Shown piece by piece: positions 16,229-24,699 of a stretch of DNA of 64,000 nucleotides; the stretch's first letter is position 1, and every line of letters starts with the position of its first letter. Under the pieces are notes generated by a model, which searched no databases, was not told the DNA's origin, and worked only from the letters and a program-made list of their open reading frames with translations. The stretch lies in NCBI GenBank assembly GCA_964628055.1, contig CAZVNL010000010.1, forward strand, positions 4,388-68,387, given 5' to 3'. Made by a program: the position numbers and the translations under genes. The stretch is from CAZBEL01 sp964628055. GTDB lineage: Bacteria > Fidelibacterota > Marinisomatia > Marinisomatales > TCS56.

Positions 16229-18279
16229 TCTTCCCTCCAGTCAGGCTTCGGTCGCAAGTGTCTTCGCCAGTCCTGTCGGGAGTTTAAATCACCCCCACAA
16301 TCATCCTCGCTCCCGTTGGGATGGCAGTTGACACATTGCGGATCATCCGGGGCATTAGCGTTGTAGGTATAAGTCGTCCCGCCCACCGTGCACGAGACCC
16401 AGGAGCCGTCCTCGAAGTGTTCCGAATCAATCCCCTGGTGGCAGGGGCTGAGGGTACAGGTAAAGGTAGGCGCCTGATAGGGATCGGCATGGCAGCTCTC
16501 ACAAGTTTCAGCCTGCTCATCCTGGTGACCGTTAGGGGCAATAGGAAAACTGTGATCAAAGGTTGCGTCCTGCCAGTTGCTGGTAGAGTTATGACAGGTC
16601 TCGCACACCGTCCCAAACCCCGAGGCTTCGTGGGGGGGATTCGTCGTGGCGTTGTAATCATCCAAGTGACAGTCTACACAACCCGTCGTAATCCCCGTAT
16701 GATCGAAAACGGCCCCTTCCCAGGTTTCCGTACTTAAATGACACCGGTCGCAGACTAAACTGAAGCCCGAGGCCTCGGAATGGGGCGGGTCCGTCGTGGC
16801 ATTGTAATCTGGCAAATGACAAGACACACAATCCAGGGTTAAAGAATGATCATAATATTGGGGGCTCCAACCGAAAGCAGTATGGCAGAGTATACATTGA
16901 TCCGCCGGATAACCGTAATCGTTGTGATTGGGGTCGGTAGTGGAATTGAAATCGTCTAAATGACAGGCGCTATTCTCACAACGGTTCGGGGTATTGTTAT
17001 ATTGATCGTTCACATGACAGGCGGCACACGCCACCGGCACGTGTAATCCCTCCAGACCAAAACCCGTCTGGAGAAGCGTGTGACTAAAATTAGCAATACT
17101 CCAAGCCGTGGTTTCATGGCACAGGGCGCATTCCGTACCAATATTGTCATTGGTATGAGGCGGACTCAGGGCTTCGGTATGCTCGATTAAATGGCAATCA
17201 GCACAGGGTGTGGCGGCTACCTTGTCGTGGTCGAACAAGAGGTCCGCCCAACTGATCGTATTGTGGCAGGCTTCACAGTCTCGGGCGATGTTGTGGCTGG
17301 GGTGGTCAAAGTTAGAACTGGTCCAGTTGGTTTGGGCCAGCCCTCCTGGCTGATGACATTCGGTGCAGGCCGTGGGCAAATCGTAAATATCGTTCGCGTG
17401 GCACTGATTACAATCAACGGTTTGATGACTGCCCGTGAGAGCAAATTCCGTGAGGTCGTGGTCGATCTCAGCATCCTCCCAGGTTTCAGTGGTGTGGCAG
17501 ATCTCGCACTCTTCTACAAATTGAGCGCTAGCCGTGTGGTCGGGCGCATCAACCTGGTTTTTGGTCTCTTCCCAATCGGTTTGATGACAAGACCAGCAAT
17601 CATCCGGTGCTTTCCGACCCCAATCCTGGTGACATCCCGCACAGTCTGCTTCCCGGTGGGCACCCGTAAGGGGGTAGAGTGTCTGGAGGTCATGGTCAAA
17701 CGTAGCCGGCTGCCAGACGGCTTTCTGGATGGGATGGCAAGTTTCGCAATCGGGACCAAGCTGTACCACGACATGGGAAGGATCGGTCGTCTCCTCGTAC
17801 GTTTTTCGATGACAACCCCAGCAGTCGGTAGGGACGACGTCAAAGCGAATCATGGGGCGTTCCCGGTGGCAATCTTCACAGGCAATTCGACGATGAGCCC
17901 CCAAAAGGGGAAAACGGGTGGTCTCGTGGTTAAAGGTTCGGGAGGTTACCTGCCAGGAGTCAAACCCATGGCACTGCCTACAGTCATTCCCCAACGTAGT
18001 GTTATGTACGTCTAAATGGCAGGAATTGCATTCCGTTTTTTCTATTTGAAACTGGTGTTTCTCCTTTACGGTTGTCCCCTTATGACAGGTCTTACAGGGT
18101 TGGATCTGGTGGCTACCCTGCAAGGGAAAGGAGGTTTCCCGATGGTCGAACCGGGCCAATTCCAGGCGTTGCCACCCCAAAGGACCATGACAATCAGCGC
18201 ACGAATAACCGGGCACCTGCAATCCCGGCTCCTGTTGGGCGAAAACGGCTGTTGCCAGAATGAGCCACAGGCCGACCAT
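16225..18279 (-). CDS. Large multihaem c-type cytochrome (23 CxxCH)
   Basis: A 684-aa exported protein (signal peptide VGLWLILATAVFAQ) with 23 canonical CxxCH motifs by my count, spaced evenly from residue ~27 to ~655. Two further CX4CH motifs occur (CENSACH and CTLSPCH). Repeats follow the pattern FDH-x3-FPL-x-G-x-H-x5-CxxCH and, in the C-terminal half, LDDYNATTNPPH followed by CxxCH. A haem wire of this size suits long-range electron transfer across the periplasm or outside the cell. The ATG at 18279 shares one base with the stop of the preceding cytochrome (TAATG). The distinct repeat types suggest growth by internal duplication. Confidence 0.9.
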   Translation of the reverse strand: MVGLWLILATAVFAQQEPGLQVPGYSCADCHGPLGWQRLELARFDHRETSFPLQGSHQIQPCKTCHKGTTVKEKHQFQIEKTECNSCHLDVHNTTLGNDCRQCHGFDSWQVTSRTFNHETTRFPLLGAHRRIACEDCHRERPMIRFDVVPTDCWGCHRKTYEETTDPSHVVVQLGPDCETCHPIQKAVWQPATFDHDLQTLYPLTGAHREADCAGCHQDWGRKAPDDCWSCHQTDWEETKNQVDAPDHTASAQFVEECEICHTTETWEDAEIDHDLTEFALTGSHQTVDCNQCHANDIYDLPTACTECHQPGGLAQTNWTSSNFDHPSHNIARDCEACHNTISWADLLFDHDKVAATPCADCHLIEHTEALSPPHTNDNIGTECALCHETTAWSIANFSHTLLQTGFGLEGLHVPVACAACHVNDQYNNTPNRCENSACHLDDFNSTTDPNHNDYGYPADQCILCHTAFGWSPQYYDHSLTLDCVSCHLPDYNATTDPPHSEASGFSLVCDRCHLSTETWEGAVFDHTGITTGCVDCHLDDYNATTNPPHEASGFGTVCETCHNSTSNWQDATFDHSFPIAPNGHQDEQAETCESCHADPYQAPTFTCTLSPCHQGIDSEHFEDGSWVSCTVGGTTYTYNANAPDDPQCVNCHPNGSEDDCGGDLNSRQDWRRHLRPKPDWRED

Positions 18280-19691
18280 TAGCGAATCTCCCCAGTCAAA
18301 GTATGGCAGTCCTCACAGCGGTGGGGTACGGGGTAATAGCGTGCGTAAACGCCCCCGGCATCCTGCTCGGTTTCATGACATTTGGCACAGGCAACATTAC
18401 GATGTTTACCATCAAGCGGAAAAGCAGTCTGTTGATGATCCAAAACTATCTTTTTAAAAGACTGGGTCGTATGACAGGATTGACAGGCATTTTCATAATG
18501 CGTGCTGAATTGGTTGCGGTGCACATCCCGGTGGCAAGTCTCACACCGATTCTCTTTCCAGGTGAACCGTGTGGTGGTCACGCCAGCTCGCGGTTCGAAG
18601 GGTTTATGACATTGAATGCACGGGATCGCCAGGTGGCCACCATCCAATACAAACCGCGTCTCCTGATGCTGCGCCAGGGTAAAGGTGGTGGGCTTAAAAC
18701 CTTGAACGGTATGACAGGCCCCACAATCGCCCCCATCCTTGCGATTGGCAAATTGACCATAATGACGGTCCTCGTGACAGGCGGTGCAGGATAAATAACG
18801 CGGCAATTGCTTTAAATCAGGTTTGTGGCACTGGGTGCATTTAACCTTATCGTGCTTGCCTACGAGGGGGTATTTAGTCTTCGCGTGATCAAAGGGAATC
18901 AGATCCTTTTTCCAATTCTTAGTGGTGTGGCAGGTATTACACTTGTTGCCATAAGTGCCGTTGTGTTGATCTTTATGACAGTTCAGGCAGGAATTAAAAG
19001 CCAAGCCCGTTAATTGTTTCACCGGCGGAGTGCGGGTGGCGTCCAGTTTATGACATTTTTCACAGGCCACTTTTTGATGCGCCCCGGTGAGGGCAAACTT
19101 GGCCTGCTGATGGTCGAAAACAGCGGCAGCCTTTTGCCAACTTTCCGTGGTATGACAGGTAGTACACTGCGGGGACACCTCACCCCGGTGTACATCGGTA
19201 TGACAGGCATTACACTTGCGGCTGAGCCCTAAAAACGTGCGATCTAAAACCGGGAAACGAGTATATTTTTGCGCCCACGCGATCACGGAGGTATCTTTAA
19301 TAAAGGCCCGCTTATGGCATTCATTGCACTTTGGTTTCTGGTGCCCGCCTGTTAACGGGTACCCCGTTTTATCATGATCGAAAGTGTTAATATCCTTAGG
19401 CCAGTAGACTAACTCAAAAGCGCGGCCATTGTGGTCGGAATGGCAGTCCCCGCAGGCGCTTTTTTTATCCGCATGATAACCCCGGTTCTGGTCAATGCGC
19501 TCTTTCAAGGGTGTGTGGCACACAACGCAACCGTCGGAGAGCTCTTTTTTCCTCAGTTCATGACACTGAACGCAATTGGTAGTACCCTCTAGATCAGCAT
19601 GGTACTTAGACAATTTACCAGGTGAAAACTGTGCCGGCAGCACGCAGAGGAGCAAAGCGAATAGTAGGCAGGCGCAGCGTGGGGGACTCAT
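18279..19691 (-). CDS. Multihaem c-type cytochrome (17 CxxCH)
   Basis: A 470-aa exported cytochrome. The N-terminal hydrophobic segment (CLLFALLLCVLPAQF) acts as signal peptide, and 17 CxxCH motifs follow from CVQCH near residue 40 to CEDCH at the C-terminus. The repeat unit FDHAKTKYPLVGKHDKVKC-x2-CH and the paired CHKDQHNGTYG-x3-CNTCH are seen five or six times. It is the first cytochrome in the operon and starts directly after the flavoprotein stop (no gap), so it probably accepts electrons from the membrane pair and passes them to the two cytochromes downstream. Confidence 0.9.
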   Translation of the reverse strand: MSPPRCACLLFALLLCVLPAQFSPGKLSKYHADLEGTTNCVQCHELRKKELSDGCVVCHTPLKERIDQNRGYHADKKSACGDCHSDHNGRAFELVYWPKDINTFDHDKTGYPLTGGHQKPKCNECHKRAFIKDTSVIAWAQKYTRFPVLDRTFLGLSRKCNACHTDVHRGEVSPQCTTCHTTESWQKAAAVFDHQQAKFALTGAHQKVACEKCHKLDATRTPPVKQLTGLAFNSCLNCHKDQHNGTYGNKCNTCHTTKNWKKDLIPFDHAKTKYPLVGKHDKVKCTQCHKPDLKQLPRYLSCTACHEDRHYGQFANRKDGGDCGACHTVQGFKPTTFTLAQHQETRFVLDGGHLAIPCIQCHKPFEPRAGVTTTRFTWKENRCETCHRDVHRNQFSTHYENACQSCHTTQSFKKIVLDHQQTAFPLDGKHRNVACAKCHETEQDAGGVYARYYPVPHRCEDCHTLTGEIR

Positions 19692-20999
19692 TCAGACCTT
19701 TGCTTCGACTTTTTTCCCAAATTCTATTCCTATGGCGTTTAGCAGAGGAAATGGCAGTTCTCCTCCAGCAAAAATGAACACATAATCATTCTCTATTTGA
19801 ACCGCTTGGCCCTCCTGCTCTAACCGAACCGATTCAGGTGTGATTTCTTTTACATTCGAGTTGAATAGCGCCTGCAATTTCTTCTCTTTTAGGAAGCGTT
19901 GGATATTCTGCTCATTGTGGGCTTTTAGACGGAAAAAATTCGGTTTTCGGTAGGAAATGGTAACCCGATTCCCGGGTTGACTGGCGAGCCCGATGGAAGC
20001 TTCGATGGCGCTGTCTCCCCCGCCCACTACGAGTAGCTTTTGTTCCTGGTAAGACTCAGCGTCTATCAACTTGTACATAACCTTGCTGAGATCCTCACCG
20101 GGCACCCCTAACTTCCGCGGTGTCCCCCGGCGACCCAAAGCTAAAATCACCTTCTTAGCCCTGAAAGTCCCGCGGTTACATTGCACGTCAAAACCACCAT
20201 CCAAGGAACGCACTCCCGTTAACTTATGCTTGGTCTTTAAAAGCAATTGTTGACGCTCAATGATCGTCTCCCAGATATCTAAAAGCTCTTCCTTGGTATA
20301 TTCTTCCTTATCCAGCCTGCCATAGAGGGGAAGCTCTACCGGTTGGACCAAAGTCAGTTTTTTGCGCGGATATTGCAGGATAGTCCCGCCAGGAAGGTCC
20401 TGATCCACCACAAGGTATTTAAGGTCCAATTCCTTCGCCCGCAAGGCAGCCGAGAGACCCGAAGGGCCAGCCCCCACAATGACGATATCAAATTCGTTCG
20501 GATGCGGCTTTTCGATAACTTCGTGAATATGACTCACCGCCCGCACTCCATGGCCAATGGCGTTACGAATCAAGGCCAAACCGCTGAGTTCACCGATGAT
20601 GTACACCCCGGGGATCGTAGACTCGAAATGCTCCGTCAAGCGCGGGATATCTTCCCGTTCACTAATGTCCCCCAATCCAATCTCAATCGCCCTTACGGGA
20701 CAGTTTTCGGCGCAGAGGCCATGACCGACACAGTGACTTCCGTTTACAATAGTGGACTTACCGTTAATGATCCCTAACACATCCCCTTCCGGACAGGAGT
20801 CCACACAAATCCCGCAACCAATACACGCTGACTGGTTGATGATGGGATGTTGCAACAGGGGTTTGGCCTGACCCTTTTCCGTGGTTTTTTTGAGGCGCGC
20901 CCGCGTCCGTCGTTCTTTACGTCTCATGCTGAGGATATACGGCACAAGAAACAATAAAATAATCGTGAGACCGATGGCGAAGGTTATAAGGGTTTCCAT
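19692..20999 (-). CDS. Membrane-anchored Fe-S/FAD oxidoreductase (thioredoxin-reductase-like flavoprotein with N-terminal ferredoxin domain)
   Basis: A 435-aa protein in three parts: an N-terminal membrane span (residues ~4-24), a two-cluster ferredoxin module (~55-110), and a TrxR-like flavoprotein domain (~165-430) with IVGAGPSGLSAA for FAD and VVGGGDSAIEAS for NAD(P)H but no CxxC disulfide. The first cluster is canonical (Cys59, 62, 65, 69). In the second, His93 replaces the second cysteine (Cys90-V-G-His93, then Cys96, Cys100), so it may bind a 3Fe or His-ligated cluster. It likely moves electrons between NAD(P)H or ferredoxin and the adjacent membrane cytochrome b (5 bp upstream). The direction is not evident. 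Confidence 0.82.
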   Translation of the reverse strand: METLITFAIGLTIILLFLVPYILSMRRKERRTRARLKKTTEKGQAKPLLQHPIINQSACIGCGICVDSCPEGDVLGIINGKSTIVNGSHCVGHGLCAENCPVRAIEIGLGDISEREDIPRLTEHFESTIPGVYIIGELSGLALIRNAIGHGVRAVSHIHEVIEKPHPNEFDIVIVGAGPSGLSAALRAKELDLKYLVVDQDLPGGTILQYPRKKLTLVQPVELPLYGRLDKEEYTKEELLDIWETIIERQQLLLKTKHKLTGVRSLDGGFDVQCNRGTFRAKKVILALGRRGTPRKLGVPGEDLSKVMYKLIDAESYQEQKLLVVGGGDSAIEASIGLASQPGNRVTISYRKPNFFRLKAHNEQNIQRFLKEKKLQALFNSNVKEITPESVRLEQEGQAVQIENDYVFIFAGGELPFPLLNAIGIEFGKKVEAKV

Positions 21000-21004
21000 G
21001 TCCT

Positions 21005-21877
21005 CTATACCAACCAGGTAAAACCCAGAGTCACAGCTACGATCACGTGGATAATCATGATTACGATCATGGTATAGGCAAACGGTTTATGGATAACGTG
21101 CCAGTAATGGAACAACTGATGGGCTGCATTCCAGAAGGCAATTTGACGAGCGATCTTCACTCGTTTGTGCAGCGCCTTGCGGAATCCGCGAATTTGACCT
21201 CGTGGAATGTGAGTCGAGTCCATAATCCGTCGCGTAACTTTACGCTGTTTTAGCTGGCCAATAATGTCCAATGAAAGGACGGTGAAGAAACCTAACATCC
21301 CCCGCTTCTTGATTTTCTCCACCCCAGCCATTTTCTCGATAAGGTTCAGTTGCTCTTCTGAGAGATGGTACTTTTCCACCAGGTGGGCCGTCATTTTGTG
21401 CTGTTCACTTTCAAATTCTTTCATGCTCATTTCCCGTCCACTCACCCGCCGGGGGATTTTGATGTAAATATAGCGGCCAATAAAACCACTCAAGGCCACC
21501 GCCACCATGGACCAATAGGAAACAGACACCAAGCCACCGAATTTGAAGCTCGTGTGGAGAGTCACCAAAATAGGACCGGTGATTCCCAAGAAAATATGGT
21601 AATTCAACCAGGTGGGGAGTTTCCCCCACTTACGAAAAAAACGCACCCTCTTTCGCAGGGAATACGAAAACATGATAATCATCATGAGACTACCGACAAG
21701 TCCCAAGCCGTGGCCATAAGTACCCCCCGGTTTCCACATTTTATGAAAGGAACCCAAGTGGGGGCGTTCAATTTGCGGTGTCAGGTAATAATGGCCGGCC
21801 TGCTGTAACGTGATAGCGACGATTCCCAGAACAAGCAAACTCATTATGATGAGTATAATTTTATGAACGAACTTCAT
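21005..21877 (-). CDS. Membrane b-type cytochrome, first gene of the multihaem operon
   Basis: A 290-aa integral membrane protein with about five spans (residues ~6-26, 55-74, 92-110, 117-138, 265-288) and a cytoplasmic basic region (~140-250). Two histidine pairs with cytochrome-b spacing are visible: His94/His108 in span 3 and His263/His277 in the last span, each H-x13-H, suggesting two haems across the membrane. The family resembles short cytochrome b / ferric-reductase-like subunits, but I cannot name it. It probably exchanges electrons between the quinone pool or the Fe-S flavoprotein and periplasmic cytochromes. Confidence 0.72.
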   Translation of the reverse strand: MKFVHKIILIIMSLLVLGIVAITLQQAGHYYLTPQIERPHLGSFHKMWKPGGTYGHGLGLVGSLMMIIMFSYSLRKRVRFFRKWGKLPTWLNYHIFLGITGPILVTLHTSFKFGGLVSVSYWSMVAVALSGFIGRYIYIKIPRRVSGREMSMKEFESEQHKMTAHLVEKYHLSEEQLNLIEKMAGVEKIKKRGMLGFFTVLSLDIIGQLKQRKVTRRIMDSTHIPRGQIRGFRKALHKRVKIARQIAFWNAAHQLFHYWHVIHKPFAYTMIVIMIIHVIVAVTLGFTWLV

Positions 21878-22015
21878 CTATTAGTCGGGTTTCCTTGGGG
21901 CGCGTATATTACGCAACAACATTGGGAAAAAATGAAGCGCTATTTTACCAGGATTTATTAACATTTCAAGTGATAGGAATCACGTGCAGTAGCTAACAAT
22001 AGAATACTTACGAGA

Positions 22016-22759
22016 CTATACAACCACCCCCCCGTCCACGTTTAAAACCGCACCATTGATGTAACTGGCGTCGTCACTGGCTAAGAAACAGTAGGCTTGG
22101 GCCACTTCTTCCCTGCTTCCCCACCGCTGGAGGGGAATTTTCGACTTCATCATGTCAACGACTTTCTCGGGGATTCCGGCGGTCATGTCCGTTTTAATGA
22201 AACCTGGCGCCACAGCGTTTACGCGAATGCCATCCCGAGCCAACTCCCGGGCCCAGACTTTCGTCATGCCAACGACCCCGGCCTTGGCCGCCACATAATT
22301 CGTTTGACCGAAGTTCCCATAAAGGGCCACTACCGAAGTGGCATTAATGATCACGCCACTTCCTTGGTCCCGCATGATCTCCGCTGCGGCCCGCCCACAT
22401 AAATAGACCCCCTTTAAATTTACCTGGATCACGCGCTCAAACTGCACCTCCTCCAACTTGACCAACGTGCTATCCTGCAGGATACCGGCATTGTTGATGA
22501 GGACATCCAAACGACCGTACTCCCGCTTGATGATTTGGAATAGATTCTGGACGCTCCGGGAATCACTCACGTCCGTCTGAACAAACCGAACGGGATACTT
22601 TTTTTCTGTGAGGGCTTTTTCGGCGGCCAGGCCGGTTTTTTCGTCAATTTCAGCGATGATAACCCGGGCTCCTTCAGTTAATAACTGTTCCGTGATAGCC
22701 AGACCGATCCCCCGTCCCCCACCCGTTACCACCGCGACTTTTCCTTGAAATCGTTTCAT
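22016..22759 (-). CDS. fabG: 3-oxoacyl-[acyl-carrier-protein] reductase
   Basis: A 247-aa classical short-chain dehydrogenase of exact FabG length. It has the NADP-binding TGGGRGIG, the INNAG motif, and the catalytic Ser142, Tyr155 and Lys159 (ATSVVALYGNFGQTNYVAAKAG). It ends in the usual GAVLNVDGGVVV. It reduces 3-ketoacyl-ACP in fatty-acid synthesis, although it stands apart from other fab genes and another SDR substrate such as acetoacetyl-CoA is possible. The ATG at 22759 is supported by an AGGAG site 8 nt upstream. It is divergent from the cystathionine synthase gene. Confidence 0.82.
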   Translation of the reverse strand: MKRFQGKVAVVTGGGRGIGLAITEQLLTEGARVIIAEIDEKTGLAAEKALTEKKYPVRFVQTDVSDSRSVQNLFQIIKREYGRLDVLINNAGILQDSTLVKLEEVQFERVIQVNLKGVYLCGRAAAEIMRDQGSGVIINATSVVALYGNFGQTNYVAAKAGVVGMTKVWARELARDGIRVNAVAPGFIKTDMTAGIPEKVVDMMKSKIPLQRWGSREEVAQAYCFLASDDASYINGAVLNVDGGVVV

Positions 22760-22850
22760 GGTCGCTACTCCTGAAAAAAATAAGTAAATTCGACGTACAT
22801 CTTCCGCATATAAATTAGGTTTGCTGACTAACACAAGGAAAGGACTCTCC
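22760..22850. promoter_or_regulatory. Divergent promoter region between fabG and the CBS gene
   Basis: This 91-bp AT-rich gap must hold promoters for both directions. Toward the right gene, TTCGAC and TAAATT are 16 nt apart (about 22789-22816), a weak sigma-70 match. The AAGGAAAGGA ribosome site lies just before 22851. No operator dyad is obvious. Confidence 0.35.
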
Positions 22851-23807
22851 ATGATATACGATACAATTCTGGATTGCGTTGGAAACACACCTATTGTACG
22901 TCTGAACAGAGTGAGCCAAGAATTAGATTGTGAACTTTACGTGAAATGTGAATTCACGAATCCCGGGGGCTCCGTAAAGGATCGAATCGCCGTGAGAATG
23001 ATCGAAGAGGCGGAGAAAGAAGGCCGCATCAAACCCGGGGATACCATCATCGAGGCCACTTCCGGGAATACGGGGATTGGCTTAGCCCTCGCCGCAGTGG
23101 TAAAAGGGTATAAACTAATCATCACCATGCCGGAAAAAATGAGCATGGAAAAACAGGTGGTGTTGGAAGCCCTGGGGGCCCAGATCGTCCGCACCTCCAC
23201 CGAAGCTGGTCACGATGATCCGGACAGCCTCTTTAGCATCGCCCAAAAGCTACACCAAGAAATCCCTAACTCGCATATTTTAGACCAATATTCCAACCCC
23301 CATAACCCCCAGGCCCATTATTATGAAACCGCCGGGGAAATTTTAAACAACTTCGAGACTCCCCTGGACATGTTTGTAGCTGGAGTGGGTACGGGGGGTA
23401 CCATCACCGGCATTGCTCAAAGACTCAAAAAGGAATGGCCGCATATCACCGTAGTTGGGGCCGATCCTTACGGTTCTATCTTAGGTGGTGGTACAGAAGT
23501 ATATCCCTATTTAGTGGAAGGCATTGGTTACGATTTCTTCCCCGACGTTTTAGACAATAGTTTAGTGGACGAATACGTTAAAGTGAATGACAAAAACACT
23601 TTCATCACCGCCCGGCGGCTCATACGGGAGGAAGGGATCCTCTGCGGAGGCTCCAGCGGCACCGTAGTATGGGCCGCCCTACAAGCCGCTAAGCGACTGA
23701 AAAAGGGCCAGAAATGCCTGGCCATTCTACCCGACGGAATCCGGAATTACATGAGCAAATTCATTCAAGATGACTGGATGCGAGACCAGGGGTTATTAGA
23801 TAAATAA
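22851..23807 (+). CDS. Cystathionine beta-synthase / cysteine synthase-family PLP enzyme
   Basis: A 318-aa fold-type II PLP enzyme. Lys43 in NPGGSVKDR is the Schiff-base lysine, the substrate loop is EATSGNTGIG (Ser71 onward), and GVGTGGTITG binds the PLP phosphate. The stretch DPYGSILGGG followed by VEGIGYDFFPDVLD is characteristic of the catalytic core of cystathionine beta-synthase rather than CysK, but the C-terminal CBS regulatory domains are absent. It would condense serine and homocysteine (or make cysteine from O-acetylserine). The ATG at 22851 is chosen for its AAGGA site. Confidence 0.82.
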   Translation: MIYDTILDCVGNTPIVRLNRVSQELDCELYVKCEFTNPGGSVKDRIAVRMIEEAEKEGRIKPGDTIIEATSGNTGIGLALAAVVKGYKLIITMPEKMSMEKQVVLEALGAQIVRTSTEAGHDDPDSLFSIAQKLHQEIPNSHILDQYSNPHNPQAHYYETAGEILNNFETPLDMFVAGVGTGGTITGIAQRLKKEWPHITVVGADPYGSILGGGTEVYPYLVEGIGYDFFPDVLDNSLVDEYVKVNDKNTFITARRLIREEGILCGGSSGTVVWAALQAAKRLKKGQKCLAILPDGIRNYMSKFIQDDWMRDQGLLDK

Positions 23808-24081
23808 GATCCTCTTTGCCCCGGAGATACAGAGAGATAAGTGAAAAAATTTCCTATATTCCCATTATCCTCTGACTTTTAAAATTAGCGCACCGACACC
23901 ATCAAACGTGGCAGAATTAGTCGTTTGGGACTTGAAGTACGTGGCAAACCTAATACCAGCAGTTGACGCCTAAATTCTTAGTTATATGAAGTTGGAAGGC
24001 TATAAATTTAGGATTGTTAATCAACTTCCATAAAAGGACGTTGAAGGAAGGCATTAAAAGATTCATCTTGTAATTAGACAA

Positions 24082-24699
24082 ATGAAGATTAAAAAGTCCC
24101 AACAACCAATATTAAACTCTGCGTCTCGGTGGCTTACGCCGTTCTTCCTCTTTAAGAAAATCACCACCAACCTGTTATTATTTATCACCCTGTTGGGTAT
24201 CGGCAGTCTTACCGCCCAGGCGTTACTCCAGCCCGATGCCCGAGGCTACCTCGTGAAAGTGGGTGATCCCTGCCCGGACTTTACCTTGCAATTTCCCGAT
24301 GGGTCCCAGACTTCCTTCACCGAGCTCAAAGGCCGGGTGATTATGCTCCAATTCACCGCCAGTTGGTGTTCTGTCTGCCGGAAAGAAATGCCGTACATCG
24401 AGCGAGAAATCTGGCAACCCCTAAAAGACCAGGGACTGGTCCTCATCGGTGTGGATCGTGATGAACCGGCCGACACGGTCCTCAAGTTCGCCGCCGAAAT
24501 GCAAATCACCTATCCCCTCGCCCTGGACCCCGGGGCGACCGTCTTCAGTAAATTCGCCGCCCCAGAAAGCGGCGTAACCCGGAATGTCATCATCGACCAG
24601 GAAGGAACGATAGCGTTCCTCACACGACTATATGATCGCGAGGAGTTCGAAGCGATGATCACCGTCATACGGCGTCTGTTGAACAATAGTTATGAATAA
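24082..24699 (+). CDS. Exported TlpA-like thioredoxin-fold protein
   Basis: A 205-aa protein with a basic N-terminus and membrane segment (residues ~27-45, NLLLFITLLGIGSLTAQA), then a thioredoxin domain of the AhpC/TSA-TlpA type. It contains KVGDPCPDFTLQFPDGS, the active site WCSVC and a cis-Pro-less loop near ESGVTRNVIID. Such proteins reduce disulfides in the periplasm, for instance apocytochrome c thiols; the operon of ~48 haem-binding motifs nearby makes that role plausible, but it is inference. It overlaps the lipoprotein gene downstream by 8 bp. Confidence 0.83.
   Translation: MKIKKSQQPILNSASRWLTPFFLFKKITTNLLLFITLLGIGSLTAQALLQPDARGYLVKVGDPCPDFTLQFPDGSQTSFTELKGRVIMLQFTASWCSVCRKEMPYIEREIWQPLKDQGLVLIGVDRDEPADTVLKFAAEMQITYPLALDPGATVFSKFAAPESGVTRNVIIDQEGTIAFLTRLYDREEFEAMITVIRRLLNNSYE

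Noticed and set aside
16321..16737. 138-aa open frame on the plus strand, and its minus-strand counterpart at 16284-16661
   Set aside because: Both overlap the same cytochrome, whose CxxCH series is decisive.
17191..18015. 274-aa open frame on the plus strand
   Set aside because: Antisense to the 23-haem cytochrome; periodic Cys/His codons of the real gene give repeated apolar text on the other strand.
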